A DNA stretch of 64,000 bases from Blautia sp. BIOML-A1 (lineage in GTDB: Bacteria > Bacillota > Clostridia > Lachnospirales > Lachnospiraceae), in assembly GCF_009883055.1 (NCBI RefSeq), contig NZ_WWVR01000001.1, positions 124,001 through 188,000 on the forward strand, given 5' to 3'. A model generated the notes under the pieces. It was not told the origin of the DNA, did no database searches, and worked only from the letters and a program-made list of their open reading frames with translations. This document shows, piece by piece, positions 19,221 to 29,011 of the stretch (the first letter of the stretch is position 1; the number at the start of each line of letters is the position of its first letter). The position numbers were made by a program, and so were the translations under genes.

Positions 19221-19363
19221 GTAATTATTCAGAAGGTAGTATTCCGCGAGGCGTTTTGGCATGTTTTTTGCCAAAATCCCGAGACATACAAGGCAAAATG
19301 CCATCACCGAAGGTGATTTGGAATGCATTTTGACTCGTAACTGTGAGGGTGCTGAACAGTTAC
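19221..19363 (+). repeat. MITE-like repeat, full-length 143-bp copy with 8-bp duplication (copy C)
   Basis: A complete element from GTAATTATTCAG to CTGAACAGTTAC, flanked by exact direct repeats GAAATAAA (19213-19220 and 19364-19371). The ends are inverted repeats (10 of 12 match). Inside are a TTTTGGCA/TGCCAAAA hairpin, a CAAAATGC/GCATTTTG stem enclosing ATCACC/GGTGAT, and a subterminal pair AGTATTC/GGGTGCT. It has no coding capacity. With the SASP terminator it fills the gap 19126-19435. Confidence 0.92.
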
Positions 19364-19435
19364 GAAATAAAAGGGTTTGTCTGTAAATAGTTATGAAGAA
19401 ACTGTAAAAACAGAGAAAACAACAGGGAGATGTGA

Positions 19436-20149
19436 ATGAACAGGGAAGAAGCATACGTGAAATTAGATAAAGTTTCCAAAATATATAAGATGGGTGAGGT
19501 TGAGATCCGTGCAGTTGATGAGATCAGCTTTGAAATTGCCAAAGGCGAATTTGTGGTCATTGTAGGACCGAGCGGTGCCGGAAAGACGACCGTCCTCAAT
19601 ATTCTCGGAGGTATGGACACCGCATCCAGAGGTCTTGTTCAGGTGGACGGAAGAAATATCACAGACTACAACAGCAGACAGCTTACCGCATATCGAAGAG
19701 ATGATATCGGTTTTGTGTTTCAGTTTTATAATCTGGTGCCAAATCTGACTGCCCTGGAAAACGTAGAACTTGCCATGCAGATCTGCAAAAATCCGTTGGA
19801 TGCAAAGGAGGTCCTGCGAGAGGTCGGACTTGAGAAGAGGATGGGAAATTTCCCGGCACAGCTTTCCGGTGGGGAACAGCAGCGCGTCTCCATAGCGAGA
19901 GCACTTGCAAAGAATCCGAAGCTTCTTCTCTGTGATGAGCCGACAGGTGCACTGGATTATCAGACAGGTAAGGCGATTCTGAAGCTTCTTCAGGATATGT
20001 GCAGGGAGAAGAATATGACAGTGATCGTCATCACGCACAATTCGGCACTGACCCCTATGGCAGACCGGGTGATCCATATCAAGAACGGAACGGTTTCTTC
20101 GATGGAACAGAATGATCATCCGACACCGGTGGAGGAGATTGAATGGTAG
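19436..20149 (+). CDS. ABC transporter ATP-binding protein (MacB/LolD type)
   Basis: A 237-residue ABC ATPase. Walker [10 protein letters not shown] (about 43-51), the Q-loop region, signature [15 protein letters not shown] and Walker [13 protein letters not shown] are intact. This subgroup pairs with FtsX-type permeases and mostly drives mechanotransmission or export of lipids or peptides, not nutrient import. It overlaps the permease gene by seven bases. The start is preceded by CAGGGAG. The substrate is unknown. Confidence 0.93.
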   Translation: MNREEAYVKLDKVSKIYKMGEVEIRAVDEISFEIAKGEFVVIVGPSGAGKTTVLNILGGMDTASRGLVQVDGRNITDYNSRQLTAYRRDDIGFVFQFYNLVPNLTALENVELAMQICKNPLDAKEVLREVGLEKRMGNFPAQLSGGEQQRVSIARALAKNPKLLLCDEPTGALDYQTGKAILKLLQDMCREKNMTVIVITHNSALTPMADRVIHIKNGTVSSMEQNDHPTPVEEIEW

Positions 20150-23100
20150 GAAAACGCAGAAAAAAAGCATTGCACAAAGATTTCTGGCAGGAGATCCGAA
20201 AGAGCAGGGCACGTTTTATTTCGATATTCTGTATCGTGGCACTGGGAGTTGCATTTTTTTCCGGGATCCAGGCATCATCGCCGGATATGAGATTATCAGG
20301 AGATGATTATTATAATGAAGTACAGCTTATGGATCTCAAGATCGTGGGAACTCTTGGGCTGACGGAGGATGATATAGAAGCAGTCCGGGCAGTTGACGGT
20401 GTAGAGAGTGCAGAAGGTGCTTATTGTACAGATGTGATCTGCGGCGAGGAAAGGCAGAAGGTTCTTCATATAGAATCTGTGGATCAGAATGTGAACCAGC
20501 TCACTGTGACAGAGGGACGGCTTCCTCAAAAGAGTGGAGAATGTTTTCTGGATTCGGCTTTTGCATCAGGGCAGGGATATGAGATCGGGAGCACGATAAA
20601 GATGCGTCAGGATAAAGACAGCAGGCTTCTGAATACAGAGACCTATACGGTCGTCGGGCTGGGCAAAAGTCCTCTGTATATTTCCTTCAACAGGGGAAAT
20701 ACAACGGTTGGCTCCGGGGAGGTAAATGGCTTTGCATATGTTCTTCCGGAAGATTTTGATCAGGAGGTTTTTACCCAGATCTATATCCTGGCACATGGGA
20801 CGGATAAGGTGATCAGTTACACGGATGCCTATGATAATCTGGTCGAGAAACTTCAGAAGCGGGTTGAAGGAATTGAGAAAGAACGCTGTCAACTTCGTTA
20901 TAATGAAATAATGTCAGAAGCACAGGATAAGATAGCCGATGCAGAAAAAGAACTTGCCGATGGAAGAAAGGAAGCAGATAAAGAGCTTGCCGATGCCAGC
21001 AAAAAGCTTTCTGACGGTGAGAAAGAAATCCGTGACGGAAAGAAAGAATTAGAAGATGGCAGGAAGAAACTTGCCGATGCAAAAGAAGAACTTGCCGATG
21101 GCAAAAAACAGCTGGAGGATGCCAGAGCCCAGCTGGCTGACGGGAGAACCCAGATCTCTTCAGCCAGAGAACAGGTTGCCGACGGACAGGCACAGCTGGA
21201 AACAGCCCAGGAGAAACTGGATGACGGATGGTCACAGTACAATGCCGGAAAGAAACAATATGAGGAAGGCAAGGCTGAATTTGACAAGGCAAAACAACAG
21301 ATAGAAGCAGGAAAACAAAAAATCGCAGATGGACGTGCTGGGCTTGAGCAGAAGCAAAAAGAACTGACTGATGGAATTGCACAGGTGACATCCGGGCAGG
21401 CAGCGGTGGATGCACAGATCACACAGCTGGAAGGGCAGATTGCACAGATTCAGGCCGGGCTTGAACAGCTTGCAGGGGTCGAAGAACAGTTGGGAGCGGC
21501 ACAGGCGGCGAAGGAACAGGCTCTCGGGGCAGTTCAGGCAGCACAGGAAAATGTAAACAGTGCGCAGACAGCCTATGACGAAGCACAGCAAAAAGCTGAA
21601 GCAGGAGAACTTTCGGAAGAAGAACTTGCAGTCTATGAACAGGCTTTGAATGAGGCACAGGGACAACTGTCGGCAGCGGACAGTGCCTTAAACGAGGCGC
21701 AGGCAGCTGTGGATGCCTGTCAGCAGGCAGTCAGCCAGAAGGCAGAGCTTGAGAACAATCTGAGTGCGGCTCAGGGCGGGCTTTCACAGGCTCAGTCCAG
21801 TAAAACAGAACTGGCAGCTGCACTGGAGAGCCTGAAGGCCGGACAGACTACCATTGATCAGAGCCGCACTCAGATGGACAGCGAATCGGCAAAGCTTGCA
21901 GCAGGAGAGAAGGAACTTGCGTCAAACGAAAAAACTCTGACGGCGAGTCGGAAGAAACTGGATGCAAGCCTTCAAAAGCTTCAGAGCGGTCAGGCTGAGC
22001 TGGACGCAAACCGGGCAAGACTTGAGGCGGCACAGGCGGAAATTGCAGCAAATGAACAGAAACTTTCTTCCGGTGAGGCAGAAATCGCTGCAAATGAGAA
22101 GAAGCTTAGTGATGGTGAAAAAGAGATCCGGGAAAATGAGCAGAAGCTCAAGGATTCTGAGAAGAAACTTAAGGATGCAGAGAAAGAATTAGAAGATGGA
22201 AAGAAAGAGTATCAGGATGGCAAGAAAGAAGCAGAGGATGAGATCCGTGACGGAGAACAGAAGATCAACGATGCGAAGGAAGAACTGAACGACATCAAAG
22301 AGCCTGAATGGATCATTACAGACAGGAACAGCCTTCCGGAATATTCGGACTATGGTGATAATGCAGACCGTATCAAGAGTATTGGTGAGGTTTTTCCTGT
22401 CATTTTTTTCCTGGTAGCGGCACTGATCAGTCTCACAACCATGACAAGAATGGTAGAAGAGCAGAGGACCCAGATCGGAACGATTAAGGCACTCGGATAT
22501 AAAAAGATGGATATCGCCTCCAAATATCTGAATTATGCATTCCTGGCAACAGCCGGAGGAAGCGTGGCAGGAATTCTGATTGGCGAAAAAATGCTTCCAT
22601 ATATAGTCATCAAGGCATATGGAATGATGTACCACAATGTTTCCAATAATCTTCAGATTCATTACGAGTGGAAATATGCACTGACCGCTTCGATAGCAGC
22701 ACTGATCTGTACGGTGGGAGCAACCATTATTTCCTGCCGGCAGGCACTGGCAGAAACACCGGCGGCTCTGATGCGTCCGCCGGCACCGAAAGAGGGAAAG
22801 CGAATTTTTCTGGAACGCATTCCGATTTTGTGGAAGCATCTGAACTTTACCTGGAAGTCATCGCTTCGAAATCTTTTCCGCTACAAGAAACGACTTTTTA
22901 TGACAGTTTTCGGCATCGCAGGCAGCATGGCACTGATGCTGGTAGGTTATGGGATCCAGGATTCCATCTCAGATATTGTGAATCTGCAGTACAAAAATCT
23001 GCAGCATTATGATGGAACGATCATTGCTGATGGTGACGCGGCTGAGACGGATAAGAAGGCACTTATAAAGGAACTGGATCAGAACTCAAAACTGGATCAT

Positions 23101-23982
23101 TATACCAAAATCCAGCTTTCCAAGCTCACTGCACCGAATGGAAAGGCAAATTTAAGTGTATATGTCTATGTTCCGGAGAATCTTAAGAATTTCCAAAAGG
23201 ATGTTACCCTTCGAAACCGCATAACAAAGGAACAGTACGAACTGACAGATGAGGGGGCGGCAGTCAGCGAAAAAACAGCAGCACTTCTGGATCTTAAGGC
23301 AGGAGACGAACTGATTCTCAAAAAAGACGACAGGGAATATCGGACAAAAATAGCCGTGATCACAGAGAACTATGCCGGTCATTATGTTTATATGACACCG
23401 AAGGTATATGAAGATGTCTTTGGAGAAGAACCCGATTATGAAGATATTGTATTCTTGGTCAGGGATGAGTATAAAGATCAGACGGAAGAAATCGGTCAGA
23501 AGATCATGGAGTCTCCAGCTGTACTGAGTATCAGTTATACAGCCAGCACAATGGAGATGGTAAACCGTATGCTCAGCACTCTGGGAATCGTTGTTGTAGT
23601 CCTGATCGTATCAGCTGGAATGCTGGCGTTTGTCGTGCTGTATAACCTCAATAATATCAATATCACAGAGAGGCAGAGGGAACTGGCAACGCTTAAAGTA
23701 CTGGGATTTTTTGACAAAGAGGTTTCGCAGTATGTGCTGAGAGAAAACATTATCCTTACTGCAGTCGGGATTCTTTTCGGAGCGGTCTTCGGTATTGGTC
23801 TGCATAGGTATATCATTGTGACAGTTGAAGTGGATGCAGTTATGTTTGGAAGAAATATCCGGCCGGTGAGCTTCGTATACTGCGCACTGCTCACCTGTGT
23901 TTTCTCAGCCATAGTGAATCTGTTCATGCACAAAAAACTCAAAAAGATAAATATGGTAGAATCTCTGAAATCTGTAGAATAG
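20143..23982 (+). CDS. FtsX-family ABC permease with a giant coiled-coil domain
   Basis: A 1279-residue permease. It has an N-terminal membrane helix (about 20-41), a MacB-like extracellular region (about 50-240), and then a very long coiled coil (about 250-715) of heptad-like units such as ELADG, KLADAKEELADG and QLEDARAQLADG. A first FtsX block of membrane helices follows (about 745-870) and a second (about 1140-1275), separated by a second extracellular domain (about 935-1130). The pair with the upstream ATPase is clear. The coiled coil could span the wall or contact a peptidoglycan hydrolase, as in FtsEX-type systems; this is inference. The substrate is unknown. Confidence 0.9.
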   Translation: MVGKRRKKALHKDFWQEIRKSRARFISIFCIVALGVAFFSGIQASSPDMRLSGDDYYNEVQLMDLKIVGTLGLTEDDIEAVRAVDGVESAEGAYCTDVICGEERQKVLHIESVDQNVNQLTVTEGRLPQKSGECFLDSAFASGQGYEIGSTIKMRQDKDSRLLNTETYTVVGLGKSPLYISFNRGNTTVGSGEVNGFAYVLPEDFDQEVFTQIYILAHGTDKVISYTDAYDNLVEKLQKRVEGIEKERCQLRYNEIMSEAQDKIADAEKELADGRKEADKELADASKKLSDGEKEIRDGKKELEDGRKKLADAKEELADGKKQLEDARAQLADGRTQISSAREQVADGQAQLETAQEKLDDGWSQYNAGKKQYEEGKAEFDKAKQQIEAGKQKIADGRAGLEQKQKELTDGIAQVTSGQAAVDAQITQLEGQIAQIQAGLEQLAGVEEQLGAAQAAKEQALGAVQAAQENVNSAQTAYDEAQQKAEAGELSEEELAVYEQALNEAQGQLSAADSALNEAQAAVDACQQAVSQKAELENNLSAAQGGLSQAQSSKTELAAALESLKAGQTTIDQSRTQMDSESAKLAAGEKELASNEKTLTASRKKLDASLQKLQSGQAELDANRARLEAAQAEIAANEQKLSSGEAEIAANEKKLSDGEKEIRENEQKLKDSEKKLKDAEKELEDGKKEYQDGKKEAEDEIRDGEQKINDAKEELNDIKEPEWIITDRNSLPEYSDYGDNADRIKSIGEVFPVIFFLVAALISLTTMTRMVEEQRTQIGTIKALGYKKMDIASKYLNYAFLATAGGSVAGILIGEKMLPYIVIKAYGMMYHNVSNNLQIHYEWKYALTASIAALICTVGATIISCRQALAETPAALMRPPAPKEGKRIFLERIPILWKHLNFTWKSSLRNLFRYKKRLFMTVFGIAGSMALMLVGYGIQDSISDIVNLQYKNLQHYDGTIIADGDAAETDKKALIKELDQNSKLDHYTKIQLSKLTAPNGKANLSVYVYVPENLKNFQKDVTLRNRITKEQYELTDEGAAVSEKTAALLDLKAGDELILKKDDREYRTKIAVITENYAGHYVYMTPKVYEDVFGEEPDYEDIVFLVRDEYKDQTEEIGQKIMESPAVLSISYTASTMEMVNRMLSTLGIVVVVLIVSAGMLAFVVLYNLNNINITERQRELATLKVLGFFDKEVSQYVLRENIILTAVGILFGAVFGIGLHRYIIVTVEVDAVMFGRNIRPVSFVYCALLTCVFSAIVNLFMHKKLKKINMVESLKSVE

Positions 23983-24046
23983 GACAGATCCTGGAATCTG
24001 AGATCAAAAATGGAAGAGAATATCTGTGAAATTTCATCAATCCTTC

Positions 24047-24075
24047 TTGACAAGGTTCCAAAATGCAATTATAGT
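24047..24075 (+). promoter_or_regulatory. Consensus sigma-A promoter upstream of valS
   Basis: TTGACA (24047-24052) and TATAGT (24070-24075) are spaced by 17 bases. It lies upstream of an intrinsic terminator at 24093-24132, so transcripts starting here must read through that hairpin to reach valS. Confidence 0.75.
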
Positions 24076-24092
24076 AGTTTTCAGAGTCAGGC

Positions 24093-24132
24093 AAACTGCC
24101 CTTCACACAAGCAGTGTGAGGGGCTGTTTTTT
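24093..24132 (+). terminator. Strong intrinsic terminator in the valS leader
   Basis: A 16-base arm (24093-24108) pairs with 24114-24129 with one mismatch and one G-U pair around an AAGCA loop, and continues into TTTTTT. It ends the permease transcript, and it also lies downstream of the promoter at 24047. Confidence 0.9.
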
Positions 24133-24178
24133 CAATAAAGGAAATAGCCTATATACAATAAAGGAAATAGCCTATATA
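24133..24178 (+). repeat. Two perfect 23-bp tandem repeats in the valS 5' region
   Basis: The 23-bp unit at 24133-24155, starting CAATAAAGGAAATAGCC, is repeated exactly at 24156-24178. The second copy runs directly into TATAAT and the valS ribosome binding site AGGAGG (24182-24187). Each copy contains AAAGGA, a possible decoy ribosome binding site. Confidence 0.9.
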
Positions 24179-24192
24179 ATCAGGAGGATATT

Positions 24193-26847
24193 ATGAGCAA
24201 AGAACTTGCAAAGACTTATGACCCGAAAGGGCTGGAAGAACGTCTTTATCAGAAATGGATGGATAACGGATACTTCCATGCAAAGGTAAATCCAGATAAA
24301 AAACCATTTACAATCGTTATGCCGCCGCCGAACGTAACCGGACAGCTCCACATGGGACATGCACTCGATGAGACCATGCAGGATATCCTGATCCGTTTCA
24401 AGAGAATGCAGGGATATGAAGCACTGTGGCAGCCGGGAACCGACCATGCGGCAATCGCAACTGAGGTCAAGGTTATCGACAAGCTCAAAAAAGAAGGCAT
24501 CGACAAGCACGACATCGGACGTGAGGAATTTCTTAAACATGCATGGGCATGGAAAGAAGAATATGGCGGAAAGATCATCAACCAGCTTAAGAAGCTTGGA
24601 GCATCCGCTGACTGGGAAAGAGAACGCTTTACCATGGATGAGGGCTGTTCAAAGGCTGTACAGGAAGTGTTCATCCGCTTATACGAAAAAGGATATATTT
24701 ACAAGGGTTCCAGAATCATTAACTGGTGTCCGGTATGCCAGACTTCTATTTCAGATGCAGAAGTAGAGCATGAGGATCAGGACGGATTTTTCTGGCACAT
24801 CAATTACCCGATCGTGGGAGAAGAGGGAAGATTTGTAGAGATTGCAACTACCCGTCCGGAAACACTTCTTGGAGATACTGCAGTTGCAGTAAACCCGGAG
24901 GATGAAAGATACAAAGACCTGATCGGCAAGATGCTGAAACTGCCGCTGACTGACCGTGAGATCCCGGTTATCGCAGATGAATATGTTGACAAGGAATTCG
25001 GAACAGGATGCGTTAAGATCACACCGGCACATGACCCGAATGACTTCGAGGTAGGCAAGCGCCACAACCTTGAAGAAATCAATATCATGAATGACGATGC
25101 AACCATCAATTCTCTTGGCGGTAAATATGCAGGCATGGACCGCTACGAGGCACGTAAGGCAATGGTAGCAGACCTTGAGGCACAGGGACTTCTCGTTAAG
25201 GTTGTTCCGCACAGCCACAGTGTCGGCACACATGACCGTTGCGGCACAACCGTAGAGCCGATGATCAAACCACAGTGGTTTGTACGCATGGATGAAATGG
25301 CAAAGGCTGCAATCAATGCTCTGAAACCAGGAGAACTGGAATTTGTTCCGGCAAGCTTCGGAAAGACATATCTGCACTGGCTGGAAAATATCCGTGACTG
25401 GTGTATTTCCCGTCAGCTCTGGTGGGGACACAGAATCCCGGCGTACTACTGTGATGAGTGTGGTGAAGTGGTCGTGGCAAGAGAAATGCCGGAAAAATGC
25501 CCGAAATGCGGATGTACACATTTCCATCAGGATGAGGATACTCTGGATACCTGGTTCAGCTCAGCCCTGTGGCCGTTCTCCACACTTGGATGGCCGGACA
25601 AAACACCGGAGCTGGAATACTTCTATCCGACAGACGTTCTTGTAACAGGATATGATATCATCTTTTTCTGGGTTATCCGTATGGTATTCTCTGCTCTGGA
25701 GCAGACAGGAGAAGTACCGTTCCATCATGTACTGATCCATGGTCTGGTACGTGACTCTCAGGGACGTAAGATGAGTAAATCTCTTGGAAATGGTATCGAT
25801 CCACTGGAGGTTATTGATAAATATGGTGCAGACGCACTTCGTCTGACACTGATCACAGGAAATGCACCTGGAAACGACATGCGTTTTTACTGGGAGCGTG
25901 TAGAGTCCAGCCGTAACTTTGCAAACAAGATCTGGAATGCATCCCGTTTCATTATGATGAACCTGGAAGGCAAAACAGTAACAGAACCAGAAAATCTGAA
26001 CGAGCTCTGCTTTGAGGACAAATGGATCCTTTCTAAGCTGAATGCAGTGATCCGTGATGTAACTGACAACATGGACAAATACGAGCTGGGAATCGCTGTT
26101 CAGAAGGTTTATGATTTCCTGTGGGATGAACTCTGTGACTGGTACATCGAAATGGCAAAAGTACGTCTCTGGAAGGCAGATGAGGATCCGAAAGCTGCAA
26201 ACGATGCACTCTGGACACTGCGCACAGCACTGACAGAAGGCCTGAAACTGCTTCACCCATATATGCCGTTTATTACAGAAGAAATCTACTGTACACTTCT
26301 TCCGGAAGAAGAGTCCATCATGATTTCTGACTGGCCGGTATATCAGGAGGCATGGGTATTCCCGGAGGCAGAAAAAGCAGTTGAGAGCTTCAAGGAAGCA
26401 ATCCGCGGAATCCGTAATACACGTACAGAGATGAACGTACCGATGAACCGTAAGACTCATCTCTACGTTGTTGGCAAGGATGCAGAAACCTGTGCAAGAT
26501 ACGAAGCATGCAAGAAATCTTTTGTAAACCTTGCATTTGCAAAAGAAATCCATGTACAGGAGAACAAAGACGGAATCGGTGAAGATGCAGTATCCGTTGT
26601 TGTATCTGATGCAGTTGTATATATGCCTCTGGAAGATCTTGTAGACAGAGAAAAAGAGATGGAACGTCTCAAGAAAGAACAGGAACGTCTCACAAAGGAA
26701 ATCGCAAGATGCCAGGGCATGCTGAATAATCCGAACTTTGTCAACAAAGCACCGGAAGCAAAGGTAAATGCCGAAAAAGAAAAGCTTCAGAAATACGAAG
26801 AAATGATGGAAAAGGTAAACGTACAGCTTAAACAGATGGAGAATTAA
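24193..26847 (+). CDS. valS: Valyl-tRNA synthetase
   Basis: An 884-residue class I synthetase that charges tRNA-Val. The HIGH motif appears as [14 protein letters not shown] (about 37-50), an editing domain with [17 protein letters not shown] follows, the KMSKS motif is in [15 protein letters not shown], and the C-terminal coiled coil (about 800-884) is complete. AGGAGGATATT sits before the ATG. No T-box antiterminator sequence (AGGGTGG-type) is visible upstream, although valS genes of Firmicutes often carry one. Confidence 0.97.
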   Translation: MSKELAKTYDPKGLEERLYQKWMDNGYFHAKVNPDKKPFTIVMPPPNVTGQLHMGHALDETMQDILIRFKRMQGYEALWQPGTDHAAIATEVKVIDKLKKEGIDKHDIGREEFLKHAWAWKEEYGGKIINQLKKLGASADWERERFTMDEGCSKAVQEVFIRLYEKGYIYKGSRIINWCPVCQTSISDAEVEHEDQDGFFWHINYPIVGEEGRFVEIATTRPETLLGDTAVAVNPEDERYKDLIGKMLKLPLTDREIPVIADEYVDKEFGTGCVKITPAHDPNDFEVGKRHNLEEINIMNDDATINSLGGKYAGMDRYEARKAMVADLEAQGLLVKVVPHSHSVGTHDRCGTTVEPMIKPQWFVRMDEMAKAAINALKPGELEFVPASFGKTYLHWLENIRDWCISRQLWWGHRIPAYYCDECGEVVVAREMPEKCPKCGCTHFHQDEDTLDTWFSSALWPFSTLGWPDKTPELEYFYPTDVLVTGYDIIFFWVIRMVFSALEQTGEVPFHHVLIHGLVRDSQGRKMSKSLGNGIDPLEVIDKYGADALRLTLITGNAPGNDMRFYWERVESSRNFANKIWNASRFIMMNLEGKTVTEPENLNELCFEDKWILSKLNAVIRDVTDNMDKYELGIAVQKVYDFLWDELCDWYIEMAKVRLWKADEDPKAANDALWTLRTALTEGLKLLHPYMPFITEEIYCTLLPEEESIMISDWPVYQEAWVFPEAEKAVESFKEAIRGIRNTRTEMNVPMNRKTHLYVVGKDAETCARYEACKKSFVNLAFAKEIHVQENKDGIGEDAVSVVVSDAVVYMPLEDLVDREKEMERLKKEQERLTKEIARCQGMLNNPNFVNKAPEAKVNAEKEKLQKYEEMMEKVNVQLKQMEN

Positions 26848-26862
26848 TAAAGGAGTATTCGG

Positions 26863-28881
26863 ATGAAATGGTATAAAGTGTGTAACCGGATCTCACTGCT
26901 GCTTCATGCACTGTGCAGTACGGCAGGATATTTTCTGATCGAGGCGATCAGCCGTCATTCATTTTCGGCGGCATGGACATACATGACCACAAAACCACTT
27001 ATCTTTGCATATAATGCCGCACTGATCTTTACAACGTCATTGCTGGTGTATCTTTTTCGCAAGAGATGTTTCTGGCGTGTGCTGATAGCAATTCTGTGGC
27101 TTTTGCTGGGCATTGTCAATGGAGTGATTCTGTTAAACAGGGTTACTCCGTTTACCGGACCGGACCTTCATCTTCTGACAGATGGAATGGCAGTGTTGAA
27201 TAAATATCTTCCGTCCTGGGGAGTTGTAGTGGCACTGATCATACTGGGATTTTTTGTACTTCTTCTTCTCGTACTTCTGATTAAAGCACCGAGCTATAAA
27301 CGAAAGGTGAAGTTTCGTTATGACCTTCTGCTTGTCGTTGTCGGAGCAGCACTTTTTGCCGGAGCCACGCAGCTGGCACTGGAAAAAAGAGTATTGTCCA
27401 ACTACTTTGGAAACATTGCATTCGCATACGAGGACTATGGCTACCCATACTGTCTGGCGGTTACGATCTTTGATACAGGAATCAGTTGTCCGAGAGATTA
27501 CTCAGAACAGGAGATTACACGGATCGAGAAGACAGAAGATAATCTTCCTGCCACAAAGGAAGACAGCAAACCGAATATTCTCTTTCTGCAGTTGGAGTCG
27601 TTTTTTGATCCGACACTGGTAAACTATCTTAATATTTCAGAGGATCCAATCCCGAACTTCCGTAAATTGATGAAAGAATACAGTTCAGGATATTATAAGG
27701 TGCCTTCTGTAGGAGCAGGAACTGCCAACACAGAATTTGAGTCCATCACAGGGATGAGCCTTCACTATTTCGGACCGGGAGAGTATCCTTACAAGAGTAT
27801 CCTCAAGGAAACCACCTGCGAGAGTGCACCATATGTACTTAAGAATCTGGGATATGTGACTCACGCAGTACATAACAATGAGGCAAACTTCTATGGAAGA
27901 AGAAGTATCTTCCCGAATCTCGGATTTGACACCTTTACCTCTGCGGAATATATGCCGGAGGAAGAGGACAAAAATCCACTTGGCTGGACAAAGGATGAGG
28001 TTCTGACAGATGAGATCATCAAATGCCTGGACTCCACAGAAGAACCGGATTATGTATATACAATTTCGGTGCAGGGGCACGGCGGTTATCCGGAAGAATC
28101 CGTGCTGGATGATCCGGAGATCACCGTTACAGGTGCAGCTACCGAAAACCAGAATAACCAGTGGGAATACTACTGCAATGAGATTCATGAGATGGACCAG
28201 TTTGTCAAGGAACTGACAGATGCGCTTGCTGACTATCCGGAAGATGTGATTCTTGTTATGTATGGAGATCATCTTCCGACTATGGGACTCACCGTAGAAG
28301 ATCTTAAGAACAAATATCTTTTCCAGACACAGTATGTTATGTGGGACAATTTTGGGCTTAAGAAAAAGGACGAGAACCTGGCAGCATATCAGATGGCGGC
28401 AGAGGTTATGGACCGTGCAGGAATCCATGAGGGTACTGTTTTTCGTTATCATCAGGCAAGAAGAAACACAAGAAATTATCAGGTGGATCTGGAAACCCTT
28501 CAGTATGATGTGCTTTACGGAAAACAATATTCTTATGATGGTGAGAATCCGTTTCAGAGGACCAAGATGCGTATGGGACTTTATGACGTGACACTGGATT
28601 CAATGGAGATGGTTTCGACGGCAGATTACACCTATCGCCTCAAAGGAACAAACTTTACGCCATCCAGTCAGGTTAAACTGAATGGAGACTGGTATGATAC
28701 AGTATATGTAAATCCGACGACGCTGATAATCTCCGGAACAGAGATCAACGATTTTGACCGTCTTTCCGTTGTTCAGAGAAGCAACAGTTCTACCAGAAAA
28801 GCACTGAGCAAGAGCTATGACCGTTCTGCCTATATGCTGTATAATGAGAATAAATGGAAAATTCCGTCAGAAGATTCATAA
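26863..28881 (+). CDS. LTA synthase-family sulfatase-fold membrane enzyme
   Basis: A 672-residue protein with about five N-terminal membrane helices (residues 8-190) and an extracellular sulfatase-fold domain (about 230-530). Metal and catalytic positions are readable: Glu in LQLESFFD (about 244), the probable nucleophile Thr287 in GAGTANTEFE, and YGDHLP (467-472). The family transfers glycerol phosphate from phosphatidylglycerol to build lipoteichoic acid or related polymers. A further C-terminal domain (about 565-650) looks like an IPT/TIG beta fold. The gene starts 16 bases after valS. The exact polymer cannot be told from sequence. Confidence 0.88.
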   Translation: MKWYKVCNRISLLLHALCSTAGYFLIEAISRHSFSAAWTYMTTKPLIFAYNAALIFTTSLLVYLFRKRCFWRVLIAILWLLLGIVNGVILLNRVTPFTGPDLHLLTDGMAVLNKYLPSWGVVVALIILGFFVLLLLVLLIKAPSYKRKVKFRYDLLLVVVGAALFAGATQLALEKRVLSNYFGNIAFAYEDYGYPYCLAVTIFDTGISCPRDYSEQEITRIEKTEDNLPATKEDSKPNILFLQLESFFDPTLVNYLNISEDPIPNFRKLMKEYSSGYYKVPSVGAGTANTEFESITGMSLHYFGPGEYPYKSILKETTCESAPYVLKNLGYVTHAVHNNEANFYGRRSIFPNLGFDTFTSAEYMPEEEDKNPLGWTKDEVLTDEIIKCLDSTEEPDYVYTISVQGHGGYPEESVLDDPEITVTGAATENQNNQWEYYCNEIHEMDQFVKELTDALADYPEDVILVMYGDHLPTMGLTVEDLKNKYLFQTQYVMWDNFGLKKKDENLAAYQMAAEVMDRAGIHEGTVFRYHQARRNTRNYQVDLETLQYDVLYGKQYSYDGENPFQRTKMRMGLYDVTLDSMEMVSTADYTYRLKGTNFTPSSQVKLNGDWYDTVYVNPTTLIISGTEINDFDRLSVVQRSNSSTRKALSKSYDRSAYMLYNENKWKIPSEDS

Positions 28882-28911
28882 TTCTGACGAATAAAAGATT
28901 ACGATTGGTAC

Positions 28912-28939
28912 TGGACATCTTTCACCACTCATATATAAT
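28912..28939 (+). promoter_or_regulatory. Probable sigma-A promoter of folC
   Basis: TGGACA (28912-28917) and TATAAT (28934-28939) are 16 bases apart. A short hairpin (AGCAGG with CCTGCT, about 28953-28974) follows before the folC start. Confidence 0.6.
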
Positions 28940-29011
28940 GGATATCGTAGTAGCAGGGGAATTTTTTCCTGCTGCTGCGAATACATTATAGGATAAGTGG
29001 TGAATTTTTTT

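Noticed and set aside
21000..22300. DNA repeat array or CRISPR-like tract in the ABC permease gene
   Set aside because: The repetition is protein-level coiled-coil heptads (LADG/ELEDG) in one open frame; the DNA repeats are imperfect with no spacers.
23983..24192. T-box riboswitch upstream of valS
   Set aside because: Looked for the AGGGTGG-type antiterminator box and stem I features; none are visible and the leader from the promoter is too short.
25561..26553. A 330-codon minus-strand frame
   Set aside because: Antisense to valS, with a composition typical of a shadow frame.
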